Shown here piece by piece: positions 1-6,044 of a DNA stretch of 6,315 nt. How positions within the stretch are numbered: the first letter of the stretch is position 1; each line of letters starts with the position of its first letter. The notes under the pieces were generated by a model. The model saw nothing but the letters and a program-made list of their open reading frames with translations. It had not been told where the DNA came from and ran no database searches. The DNA lies in contig JAJRAL010000195.1 of NCBI GenBank assembly GCA_028679935.1, positions 1 to 6,315 on the forward strand. Direction: 5' to 3'. Source of the stretch: Methanomassiliicoccales archaeon (lineage in GTDB: Archaea > Thermoplasmatota > Thermoplasmata > Methanomassiliicoccales > UBA472). The position numbers and the translations under genes are program-made.

Positions 1-976
1 CCAGGTCGAGCTTCCGCGCCTTCGCCTTCTCGATCAGCTCCTCGATCTCCTGGGCCATGTCGAGGAACTCCTTCTGATCGGCCATCTTGATCACCGGTAC
101 GAGCAGCCCGTCGTCGGTGGCGACGGCCATCCCGATGTTGTAGTACTTCTTGATGACGATCTCCTCGTCCTCGTCGTCCATGCTAGCATTCAGGTACCGG
201 TGGTTCTTGAGCGCCATCGTCACCGCCTTGATGATGAACGGCAGGAAGGTCAGCTTCACCTTGCGCTCCTCGAGCGCAATCGCCTTCACCCGGTCCCGGA
301 GGTTCCAGAGGTCGGTGACGTCCGCGTCCTCCATCATGCTCACCGCCGCAACCTTCAGCGTCGATTCCATCATCCTCTTCGCCGTGGTCCTCCGCACTCC
401 CTTGAGCGGCTCGCGATCGACGTAGCCGTACAAGTCGAACTTCGCCACCTTCCGCGGGCGTTCCGGCTTCGGGACCGAGGCGGCCCTGACGTCGCTCTCG
501 GTTGTCCTTCCTCCTGGTCCCGTCCCCTTCACCGTCGCGAGGTCGACGTTGAGGTCCTTCGCAAGCTTCCTGACCGCTGGGAGGGCTTGTGCCACCGCGG
601 GGGCCGGTGCAGCCTCCCGCGGTCGAGAGGAAACCATGACGTTGCCCTCGGGCAGCTCCCCGACGACTGATACCGATACCCTCTTGCCCTCCTCCGCCGG
701 AACGGCAGCCTCGGACGGAGCGGCCGGAACGGCCTCACCGGGCGCCCCAATCGTCGCGAGCACTTCGCCCACGTTCACGATGTCCCCCTCGTTGTGATAG
801 AGCCTCAGGATCTTGCCTGCGGCGGGTGATGGCATCTCCACCACCGCCTTGTCCGTCTCGACCTCGGCGAGCGACTGGTCGAGCTTGACCTCATCGCCCA
901 CCTTGACGAGCCACTTCTTGATCTCGCCCTCCGTAACTCCCTCTCCCAGATCGGGGAACTTGAAGTCCGTAGCCAT
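1..976 (-). CDS. Dihydrolipoamide acyltransferase (E2) of a 2-oxoacid dehydrogenase complex, C-terminus cut by window edge
   Basis: E2 is the core of the complex. It takes an acyl group from E1 on a swinging lipoyl arm and transfers it to CoA in the cytoplasm. The reading frame gives 325 residues without a stop and runs off the window. Residues 1-77 are one lipoyl domain with the lipoylation site ETDKA (Lys43). An Ala/Pro/Glu-rich linker follows (about 78-130). A peripheral subunit-binding domain lies at about 131-166 (RKLAKDLNVDLATVKGTGPGGR). The acyltransferase domain begins near 190 (PLKGVRRTTAKRMM). The catalytic HxxxDG motif and roughly the last 80-100 residues should lie beyond position 1. 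The ATG at 976 is supported by GAGGTGGTGA directly upstream, which overlaps the E1-beta stop codon. It is the fourth gene of the operon. The acyl substrate (pyruvate, branched-chain or other) cannot be read from this part. Confidence 0.95.
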   Translation of the reverse strand, partial: MATDFKFPDLGEGVTEGEIKKWLVKVGDEVKLDQSLAEVETDKAVVEMPSPAAGKILRLYHNEGDIVNVGEVLATIGAPGEAVPAAPSEAAVPAEEGKRVSVSVVGELPEGNVMVSSRPREAAPAPAVAQALPAVRKLAKDLNVDLATVKGTGPGGRTTESDVRAASVPKPERPRKVAKFDLYGYVDREPLKGVRRTTAKRMMESTLKVAAVSMMEDADVTDLWNLRDRVKAIALEERKVKLTFLPFIIKAVTMALKNHRYLNASMDDEDEEIVIKKYYNIGMAVATDDGLLVPVIKMADQKEFLDMAQEIEELIEKAKARKLDL

Positions 977-988
977 GTCACCACCTCA
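977..988 (-). promoter_or_regulatory. Ribosome binding site of E2, overlapping the E1-beta stop
   Basis: The E1-beta TGA stop opens the string TGAGGTGGTGAC, followed at once by the E2 ATG at 976. GAGGTGGTGA matches the archaeal anti-Shine-Dalgarno complement (GGAGGTGA) well, so termination and re-initiation are probably linked. Confidence 0.7.
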
Positions 989-1963
989 GAACGCCATCGC
1001 TCTCATGATCGCTTTCTGCACCCGCTCCGCGCTCACATAGTAGAAGTCCTCGCCCTTCGGCAATGGGGTCGTCACATCCGGCGCCGTCACTCTCAGCACC
1101 GGTGCCTTGAGCGACAGGAGCGCGCTCTCGCCGATCCTGGCCGCTATCTCCGCCGCCACTCCGCAGGTCCTGGGCGCCTCCGCCACGATCACCGCCCTGC
1201 CAGTCCTGTTCACCGACCCGAGTATCGTCGCCGAGTCGATGGGCGAAAGGGTGCGGACGTCGATCACCTCGGCGGAGACACCGGCCTCCTTCGCCTGGTC
1301 CACAGCCTTCTGTATCTGCACCATCATCGCGCCCCAACCAATGACCGTCACGTCCTTGCCCGGCTGCACCACCCTCGCCTTCCCCAACGGCACGATGTAC
1401 TCGCCCTCGGCGACCTCCTCCTTCAGGAGGCGGTAGAGACGCGTCGGCTCAAGGAAGATGACCGGATCCGGATCTCTTATCGCTGCCTTTAGCAATCCCT
1501 TGGCCTCAAGCGGTGTTGAGGGCGCGGCGACCTTCAGTCCAGGGATGTGGCAGAATACCGCCTCTATGCTCTCCGAGTGGTGCTCCAGCGCCCTCACGCC
1601 AGCTCCGTAGGGGGTCCTGAGCACCATCGGGACGCTGAGCCTTCCACGTGATCGGTTCCGCATCCTCGCGGCGTGCGCCACCAGCTGGTCGAACGCCGAG
1701 TTGATGAAACCTAGGAATTGGATCTCGGCCACCGGGCGCAGCCCGTTCATCGCCATGCCGATCGAGGTGCCGACGATCCCGCTCTCCTCGAGAGGCGAAT
1801 CGATGACCCTCCTGCCTCCGAACAGATCGTAGAGGCCCTCTGTGACGCGGAACACCCCTCCGTCCACCCCGACGTCCTCTCCCAGGAGCACGACCGTCGG
1901 GTCGCGCTCCATTTCTTCGCGGAGGGCGAGGTTTATCGATTGGACCATGTTCATGACCGCCAT
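986..1963 (-). CDS. 2-oxoacid dehydrogenase E1 component, beta subunit
   Basis: This is the beta half of the alpha2beta2 thiamine-diphosphate-dependent E1, which decarboxylates a 2-oxoacid and reductively acylates the lipoyl arm of E2. The 325-residue length is normal for the family. Residues 1 to about 185 form the transketolase-like pyrimidine-binding domain, with LGEDVG (28-33) and SPLEESGIVG (56-65). Glu60 matches the glutamate that activates the cofactor's aminopyrimidine ring. The HHSES segment (128-132) holds the conserved active-site histidine. A transketolase C-terminal domain fills about 200-320 and ends with the typical DVTTPLP stretch. The ATG lies 2 bases after the E1-alpha stop. 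GGGAGG sits 7 bases upstream, inside the end of the E1-alpha gene, so the two subunits are probably translated together. Family and subunit are clear; substrate is not. Confidence 0.96.
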   Translation of the reverse strand: MAVMNMVQSINLALREEMERDPTVVLLGEDVGVDGGVFRVTEGLYDLFGGRRVIDSPLEESGIVGTSIGMAMNGLRPVAEIQFLGFINSAFDQLVAHAARMRNRSRGRLSVPMVLRTPYGAGVRALEHHSESIEAVFCHIPGLKVAAPSTPLEAKGLLKAAIRDPDPVIFLEPTRLYRLLKEEVAEGEYIVPLGKARVVQPGKDVTVIGWGAMMVQIQKAVDQAKEAGVSAEVIDVRTLSPIDSATILGSVNRTGRAVIVAEAPRTCGVAAEIAARIGESALLSLKAPVLRVTAPDVTTPLPKGEDFYYVSAERVQKAIMRAMAF

Positions 1964-1965
1964 CG

Positions 1966-3048
1966 TCAGCCCTCCCTCGATAGGTCCTTGCGAAGGGCGG
2001 CTAGTTGCTCGTCGAGATCAGCATTCATCTCGGCGTAGGTGTATCGGAAGATGTCCTCCAGCACCGGCAATGGATGAGCCTCGGCCTGCTTCACCGCCTC
2101 CTCGACGAGACGATCGCACTCCGCCGCCGCCTCCTTCTCCTTGGCGTCGCTCCACAGCCCCTTGTTCGTGAGGTATATACGGAAGCGCTTGATCGGGTCG
2201 CGGTCGCTCCAGTACTTCAGCTCCTCTTTGTTCCGATAGCGCGTCGCGTCGTCCGAGGTGGTGTGGTCGCCCATGCGATACGTGTAGGACTCGATGAGCG
2301 TCGGGCCCTCGCCCGCCCTCGCCCTGTCTGCCGCCTCCTTGGTCGCGATGTATAGCGCGAGAACGTCGTTGCCGTCGACCTGTATTCCCGGGAAGCCGTA
2401 GGCCACGGCCTTCTGCGCGATCGTCTTCGCCGCGGTCTGCTTCTCCCTTGGCAGCGAGATCGCCCATTGATTGTTCTGGCAGAGGAAGACGTTCGGCGTC
2501 TTGAAGACGCCAGCGAAGTTCAGGGCCTCGTGGAAGTCGCCCTCCGAACTCCCTCCGTCGCCGAAATAGCAGAGCACGAACGACTTCTCGCCCCTGTATT
2601 TCGACGCATACGCTATCCCGACAGCATGAGGGATCTGGGAGCCGACCGGGACAGCCGAAGGTGTGACGTTGGTGCCCTCCGCGAAATGGTTCCCTTCCTC
2701 GTTTCCCATCCAGTAGAGGTATTGCTGTTGCAGCGGAACCCCATGCCAGAGCAACGCCCCGAGCTCGCGGAACGCCCAGACCAGCCAATCGCTCTTCTCC
2801 AGCACCATCGCCGGGCCGACCTGGCTCGCCTCCTGGCCGCGGCTCGACGGGTACGCGCCGAGCCTTCCCTGCCGTTGCAGCCTTACCGCCTTCTCGTCGG
2901 CGAACCTGGCGAGGAGCATCGTACGATAGCCCCTGAGCAGAAGCTCGTTATCGAGGCTCGGCTCAAGCTCGGGACTTGCGACATTGCCATCCTTGTCGAT
3001 AACCTGCAACATCTTGCCCTCCAATGGGTCGAAATCATCGATCAGCAC
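1966..3048 (-). CDS. 2-oxoacid dehydrogenase E1 component, alpha subunit
   Basis: This is the alpha half of E1, which binds the diphosphate of thiamine diphosphate through Mg2+. The protein is 360 residues, a normal length. The ThDP motif runs from GDG (163-165) to NN (192-193). Other family landmarks are YPSSRGQEA (66-74), the DWLVWAFRELGA stretch from 87, SQIPHAVG (137-144, His141) and YRMGDHTTSDD (257-267). His262 in the last one fits the catalytic histidine of the loop that is phosphorylated in mitochondrial branched-chain enzymes. Overall it resembles the branched-chain and Gram-positive PDH type of E1-alpha more than the single-chain AceE type. Start is GTG at 3048, chosen because GGAGGA lies 6 bases upstream and it begins just after the lipA stop; the next in-frame Met is residue 13. 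In Thermoplasma acidophilum a related complex was reported to use branched-chain 2-oxoacids and pyruvate, so either substrate is possible. Confidence 0.95.
   Translation of the reverse strand: MLIDDFDPLEGKMLQVIDKDGNVASPELEPSLDNELLLRGYRTMLLARFADEKAVRLQRQGRLGAYPSSRGQEASQVGPAMVLEKSDWLVWAFRELGALLWHGVPLQQQYLYWMGNEEGNHFAEGTNVTPSAVPVGSQIPHAVGIAYASKYRGEKSFVLCYFGDGGSSEGDFHEALNFAGVFKTPNVFLCQNNQWAISLPREKQTAAKTIAQKAVAYGFPGIQVDGNDVLALYIATKEAADRARAGEGPTLIESYTYRMGDHTTSDDATRYRNKEELKYWSDRDPIKRFRIYLTNKGLWSDAKEKEAAAECDRLVEEAVKQAEAHPLPVLEDIFRYTYAEMNADLDEQLAALRKDLSREG
1971..1976 (-). promoter_or_regulatory. Ribosome binding site of E1-beta
   Basis: GGGAGG sits in the last codons of E1-alpha, 7 bases before the E1-beta ATG at 1963. 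The E1-alpha TGA stop lies between the two, an arrangement suited to coupled translation of the two E1 subunits. Confidence 0.7.
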
Positions 3049-3051
3049 GTT

Positions 3052-3930
3052 CTATCCTCCAGAGAAGAGGCGATCGTACGCCTCGGAAGCGTGATAGGAA
3101 CTCCTTACCAGGGGGCCGGCGAGGACGGCCCTGAAGCCGATGGAGCGGGCGAACGCGGCGTGTTCCTCGAACTCCACCGGCTCGACGTACCTTACGACGG
3201 GGAGGCTCGCGCCCTTCGGCCTGAGGTACTGCCCGATTGTGACGATCGTGACGCCCGCGCCCCGCATGTCGCGCAGCGAACGGCGGACCTCCGACGCTTC
3301 CTCCCCCAGGCCGAGCATCAGCGAGCTCTTGACCACGGGAACCCCCTCATGAGCCAGGAAGCAGAGGACGTCCAGGGAGCGATCGTAGCTGGCCGACGGG
3401 TCGCGTGCCACGTTCTGGAGCGATTCCACGACCTCGAGGTTGTGCCCGATGACGTTGGCGCCGCTCCCCGCGACCCTCTCGAGACTGAGTCTCTCGCCCC
3501 TCATGTCCGGGATGAGGAGCTCGACCCTCGCGGCCGGTAATCCCCTCCGCAGCTCATTGACGACCTCAGCGAACGCCCCCGCCCCATCGTCCGGGAGGTC
3601 GTCCCTGGTGACCGAGGTGACCACGACGTGCCTCAGACCCAGCGATGAGGCGGCCTTGGCCACCCGTTTCGGCTCGGTCAGGTCGATTGGCGACGGCTTG
3701 CCATGCTCGACGGCGCAAAAGTGGCAGGAACGGGTGCAGATTCGTCCAAGTATCATGAACGTCGCCTCGCCCCTTCCCCAGCACTCCCCGAGGTTAGGGC
3801 AACGGCTCGAGTCGCAGACCGTCGCGACGCCGTTCGTCCTGAGCTCGGCGCGCACCGTCTCGAGCCCTCCGAGGGACGGGATCTTGACCCTGAGCCACGA
3901 GGGCTTCTCCTGCGCGCCAGAGTGTGTCAT
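3052..3930 (-). CDS. lipA: Lipoyl synthase (radical SAM)
   Basis: LipA inserts two sulfur atoms at C6 and C8 of a protein-bound octanoyl chain, using S-adenosylmethionine radicals and giving up sulfur from its own auxiliary 4Fe-4S cluster. The 292-residue protein shows both cysteine sets. The auxiliary cluster ligands are Cys39, Cys44 and Cys50 (CDSSRCPNLGEC). The radical-SAM ligands are Cys65, Cys69 and Cys72 (CTRSCHFC). The C-terminal RSSYHA (276-281) contains the serine that completes the auxiliary cluster. No key residue is missing. It is the first gene of the operon and ends 3 bases before the E1-alpha GTG, so its likely target is the E2 lipoyl domain encoded downstream. No octanoyltransferase or lipoate ligase gene is visible here. 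The ATG at 3930 has no Shine-Dalgarno site, which suits a short-leader or leaderless mRNA. Confidence 0.96.
   Translation of the reverse strand: MTHSGAQEKPSWLRVKIPSLGGLETVRAELRTNGVATVCDSSRCPNLGECWGRGEATFMILGRICTRSCHFCAVEHGKPSPIDLTEPKRVAKAASSLGLRHVVVTSVTRDDLPDDGAGAFAEVVNELRRGLPAARVELLIPDMRGERLSLERVAGSGANVIGHNLEVVESLQNVARDPSASYDRSLDVLCFLAHEGVPVVKSSLMLGLGEEASEVRRSLRDMRGAGVTIVTIGQYLRPKGASLPVVRYVEPVEFEEHAAFARSIGFRAVLAGPLVRSSYHASEAYDRLFSGG
3055..3060 (-). promoter_or_regulatory. Ribosome binding site deciding the E1-alpha GTG start
   Basis: GGAGGA lies in the last codons of lipA, and TAGAAC (lipA stop plus spacer) separates it from the GTG at 3048. The 6-base spacing is ideal and supports GTG over the later ATG at residue 13. 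Confidence 0.75.
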
Positions 3931-3960
3931 GTCGGTCGATGCTTCGATTGCAGCGTCGGG

Positions 3961-3974
3961 TTCTACTATTTTTC
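3961..3974 (-). promoter_or_regulatory. Possible TATA box of the lipA operon
   Basis: On the minus strand GGAGGGAAAAATAGTAGAA is an AT-rich stretch in GC-rich surroundings, about 30-40 bases before the lipA ATG. An archaeal start 25 bases downstream would fall near 3942 and leave a leader of about a dozen bases. An alternative is the AT-rich segment at 4045-4059 read in this direction, which would give a leader of about 90-100 bases. Judged by eye only. Confidence 0.35.
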
Positions 3975-4042
3975 CCTCCTTCGCGCGGTCCGTCTCCGGA
4001 GGATGAAACGAATCCAGACCGCCTGGAACGGCCCATCGCCCC

Positions 4043-4059
4043 GAAATAAGTATTAATAG
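4043..4059 (+). promoter_or_regulatory. BRE/TATA promoter of the SRP RNA gene
   Basis: GAAATAAGTATTAATAG is a purine-rich BRE-like stretch followed by a TATA-like core centred near 4054. The predicted start, about 25 bases downstream, falls at 4078-4081. This is just where helix 1 of the SRP RNA requires its 5' end, so promoter and RNA structure agree independently. Confidence 0.75.
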
Positions 4060-4078
4060 CTCGATGGATTAATCGGGA

Positions 4079-4396
4079 CTCGCTAGGCTTGACCGGGACG
4101 TTCGGCGTGCCCTTGTACACCGTGAACCGTCGATAGCGGGGGTGACAGCGGAGGACGACGTAACTGGAACCGTGCATGCCCAGTCGTCGACTATGAGGCT
4201 CTGTCCTTCGGGGCCGGCGGCGGTCTCGCGGCGTAGCTGGAGGGCTACGCCCCTGGCCCTGATCAGGGGGAACGGGTCAGGCCCTGACGGGAGCAGCCTA
4301 ACCCTGGACTACCGGCGCTCGAAGGGGGGCGGGGCTGAGCAGGCGACTGGATCACATGTCCGGGACCAGGCGGCAACCTCCGCGGCCTAGCACTTT
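4079..4396 (+). ncRNA. Archaeal signal recognition particle (SRP, 7S) RNA
   Basis: This is the RNA scaffold of the SRP, which targets nascent secreted and membrane proteins to the membrane. About 318 bases is typical of archaea. Helix 1 closes the ends: GCTAGGC (4082-4088) pairs with GCCTAGC (4385-4391). The Alu domain has helix 3 (about 4095-4112, loop GTTCGGCGT), a TTGTAC turn (4113-4118) and helix 4 (about 4119-4140), close in layout to known archaeal Alu domains. Helix 5 pairs 4148-4154 with 4377-4383, 4180-4186 with 4344-4350, 4205-4210 with 4320-4325 and 4213-4217 with 4312-4316. Helix 6 (4231-4250) has the SRP19-binding GGAG loop at 4239-4242. Helix 8 (about 4274-4304) has the SRP54-binding GTCAGGCCC and GGGAGCAGCC strands. 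Its loop is TGAC (4285-4288) rather than the common GGAA. Exact ends are inferred from helix 1 and the promoter. Small reading frames across it are not genes. Confidence 0.95.
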
Positions 4397-4397
4397 T
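4394..4397 (+). terminator. Possible oligo-T terminator of the SRP RNA
   Basis: TTTT follows 2 bases after helix 1 closes. Archaeal terminators are often plain T runs. This one is short, so it is only a suggestion, but it sits where the RNA must end. Confidence 0.35.
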
Positions 4398-4424
4398 GAA
4401 GTAACAGCACCGCAGCGATGCGAT

Positions 4425-5414
4425 TCACCTATGGCACGGGACCCTTCCCGGACCGCAACCGGTGATGATGTCCTTGGCGAAATCGAAGAGCACGCCATTC
4501 TCCTTGCCGTCGTCCACAACGATCTCGAGACCGGCGTTGACCTTCCCGACCGCCGCCGCCTCTACCCCGACCGAACGGAACTGTTCGACGAGCTCGGACG
4601 TCGTCTCGCTCGGGCAGGTGAGCACGAATCCGCATCCCTGGTACGACCTCAGCCATTGCGAGAAGTCCACCTCCTTCGGCCGCGGCACGTCTTGCAGTCG
4701 GACCGTGCCCCCCTTGCCACTCGTCTCCAGGAGCATGCCGAGCGTGCCCAACGAGCCGGGATTGCTGATGTCCTTGGCTGAGTGGGCCAATCGTCTCTTG
4801 CCGATCGTGTTCATTATCAGCATCTGCTTTCGAACGACTTCCTCATCCTTCTTGCTGGTCGTGTCCCAGGCGAAGTCGAGCTTCTCCGGGTAGTAGCCGT
4901 CCAGGTCTGAGGCGAAGACGATGTCGTCGCCGACCTGGGCCGTGTGAGAGTATAGAACTTCCTCCTTGCGGGCGGTGCCTAGTATCGCCACGTCGACCGC
5001 GTTGTAGTTGCAGTCAGGGTGGGTGTGACCGCCGACCACCGGCACGCCGAACTTCTTGACGGCGCTCTGCATCCCCCTCATGACCTGCCCGCAGACCTTT
5101 TCTTCCTTCATCGAAAGGACGTCGACCAGGGCGAGCGGGATGCCGCCCATCGCCGATATGTCATTGATGTTCACCAGAATGGAGTAGTAGCCGGCGAAGA
5201 ACGGGTTCGCCTTGAGCAGCGTCTCCATGATGCCGTCGGCGGCGAGCAGCAGCACGCTCTCCCCGAACTCGATGACCGCCGCGTCCTCGCCGTATGCCGC
5301 AAGCACCTGATGCCCGTTCATCTCAGGGAAGAAGTCGATCACTTCCGAGATCGTCCGCTTCCTCGTGACCCCGGGGTGCGTCCTGATGTCGGCGATCAGC
5401 GACTGGAGGTCCAT
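4425..5414 (-). CDS. AIR synthase-related ATP-binding protein (methanogenesis marker protein 2-like)
   Basis: The protein belongs to the PurM/SelD/HypE/ThiL superfamily, whose members use ATP to activate a carbonyl, selenide or phosphate group. The substrate here is unknown. With the start chosen it has 329 residues. Family signs are the Mg-ATP motif GEDAAVI (42-48), ADGI (59-62), VNINDISAMGG (81-91), VGGHTHPD (127-134) and DISNPGSLGTLGMLLE (215-230). The last stretch, and GVTRKR near the N-terminus, resemble what I recall of the methanogenesis marker 2 and Sll0787-type subfamilies. This is from memory, and PurM itself is less likely. The frame extends to a TTG at 5453. The ATG at 5414 is preferred because a TATA-like box lies about 26 bases upstream, placing a leaderless start on this ATG, and the family N-terminus begins here. 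The gene follows the probable winged-helix gene by 45 bases. It converges on the SRP RNA with no visible T-run after its stop, so readthrough would make antisense to that RNA. Confidence 0.85.
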   Translation of the reverse strand: MDLQSLIADIRTHPGVTRKRTISEVIDFFPEMNGHQVLAAYGEDAAVIEFGESVLLLAADGIMETLLKANPFFAGYYSILVNINDISAMGGIPLALVDVLSMKEEKVCGQVMRGMQSAVKKFGVPVVGGHTHPDCNYNAVDVAILGTARKEEVLYSHTAQVGDDIVFASDLDGYYPEKLDFAWDTTSKKDEEVVRKQMLIMNTIGKRRLAHSAKDISNPGSLGTLGMLLETSGKGGTVRLQDVPRPKEVDFSQWLRSYQGCGFVLTCPSETTSELVEQFRSVGVEAAAVGKVNAGLEIVVDDGKENGVLFDFAKDIITGCGPGRVPCHR

Positions 5415-5434
5415 GCCACTGCAACAGACTTGAA

Positions 5435-5446
5435 CGTTAAAAAGTT
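5435..5446 (-). promoter_or_regulatory. TATA-like box of the AIR synthase-related gene
   Basis: Minus-strand AACTTTTTAACG is the only AT-rich stretch in the 45-base gap. Its centre (about 5440) is about 26 bases from the A of the ATG at 5414, the spacing expected for a leaderless archaeal transcript. No Shine-Dalgarno site precedes that ATG. Confidence 0.5.
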
Positions 5447-5459
5447 GACCCAAGCACGC

Positions 5460-6044
5460 CTACAGGCTGAGCTTTGTCTGCTTCGTCTCCCTGATGAGAT
5501 ATGTCAGGTCCCATTCCATGGTCAGGATGCGTGCGAGAAGCTCGCAGTATTGAGGTTCCATATCCCTGTCGTCGAGCACGAACGCCTTGCTGCTATCGGG
5601 TATCTTGAAGCCAGATTTCGAAAGGAGCTGCTTCGCCTCGAGGCGTTCCTCCTTCGTCGCAATCCTTCCGACCGGAGCGCCCACGACCCCTGCCCTGTCC
5701 AATTCCTCTTGGAAGACCGGTCTATGGAACAGCTTGCCTAGTGAGAACAGGATGAGGCGATCTGCCGCGTCCTCATCGGCCGCGATATCGCGAGCGCCTC
5801 CTCCGATCACCTTGTAGATGTCCCCCTCTTTTCCCTTGATCGGGGCGTACACTTTCGACGGCGGCACTTCCCTCTCCCGAAGCACGCCTAGGTCCGTCAT
5901 CGCCCTCAGATAACCTGTGAGAATGAGCCTGTGGAGGTCGAATCCGCGCTTCTCGAGCTCCCGCGAGATGGCGCTGATCGATTTGCCGTCATCTTTGATG
6001 ATGTCGAGGACGACGAGCCTCAGATCGCGCTCTGGATGGAACAT
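5460..6044 (-). CDS. Uncharacterised protein with probable N-terminal winged-helix domain
   Basis: I do not recognise the family of this 194-residue protein. Residues 5-69 read like a winged-helix DNA-binding domain. A first helix (DLRLVVLDIIKDD) is followed by SISAISRELEKRGFDLHRLILTGYLRAMTDLGVLREREV, the pattern of two more helices with a leucine-rich recognition helix. VPPSKVYAP then looks like a wing strand. The rest (about 88-190) is charged and probably helical, with DRLILFSLGKLFHRPV, a KEERLEAKQLL helix and a C-terminal EPQYCELLARILTMEWDLTYLI segment that could mediate dimer or partner contact. There is no signal peptide or membrane span. The ATG at 6044 lies about 25-30 bases after a TATA-like box, so the mRNA is near-leaderless. 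The neighbouring AIR synthase-related gene is a plausible target or partner. A repeat set across its own promoter suggests self-regulation. Function as a regulator is an inference. Confidence 0.75.
   Translation of the reverse strand: MFHPERDLRLVVLDIIKDDGKSISAISRELEKRGFDLHRLILTGYLRAMTDLGVLREREVPPSKVYAPIKGKEGDIYKVIGGGARDIAADEDAADRLILFSLGKLFHRPVFQEELDRAGVVGAPVGRIATKEERLEAKQLLSKSGFKIPDSSKAFVLDDRDMEPQYCELLARILTMEWDLTYLIRETKQTKLSL

Noticed and set aside
150..425. Plus-strand open frames opposite E2 (also 200-670 and 549-797)
   Set aside because: All lie on the complement of a continuous E2 frame with clear lipoyl, subunit-binding and acyltransferase domains; their products are Ser- or Arg-rich noise.
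2018..2788. Minus-strand open frame of 256 codons inside E1-alpha in another frame
   Set aside because: E1-alpha is certain in the same DNA. The alternative product is Gly/Arg-rich low-complexity sequence typical of a frame-shifted GC-rich gene.
2467..3540. Plus-strand open frame of 357 codons opposite lipA and E1-alpha
   Set aside because: It is a mirror of two well-identified genes in GC-rich DNA. Its product is Arg/Glu/Leu-rich with no family motif, and it spans the junction of two real genes.
3794..4177. Minus-strand open frame of 127 codons across the lipA start, the spacer and the 5' part of the SRP RNA
   Set aside because: It overlaps a secure RNA gene and lipA, and the product is Arg-rich without recognisable features.
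4142..4390. Plus-strand open frame of 82 codons within the SRP RNA
   Set aside because: The bases are explained by SRP RNA pairing (helices 1, 5, 6 and 8), so coding is not needed.
5415..5453. TTG-started N-terminal extension of the AIR synthase-related protein
   Set aside because: TTG is a weak start, the extension shows no family signature, and it overlaps the AT-rich promoter-like stretch that fits the ATG at 5414.
5019..5741. Plus-strand open frame of 240 codons opposite the AIR synthase-related and winged-helix genes
   Set aside because: The product is rich in Arg, His and Asp with no motif, and crosses the gap between two minus-strand genes that have better protein character.
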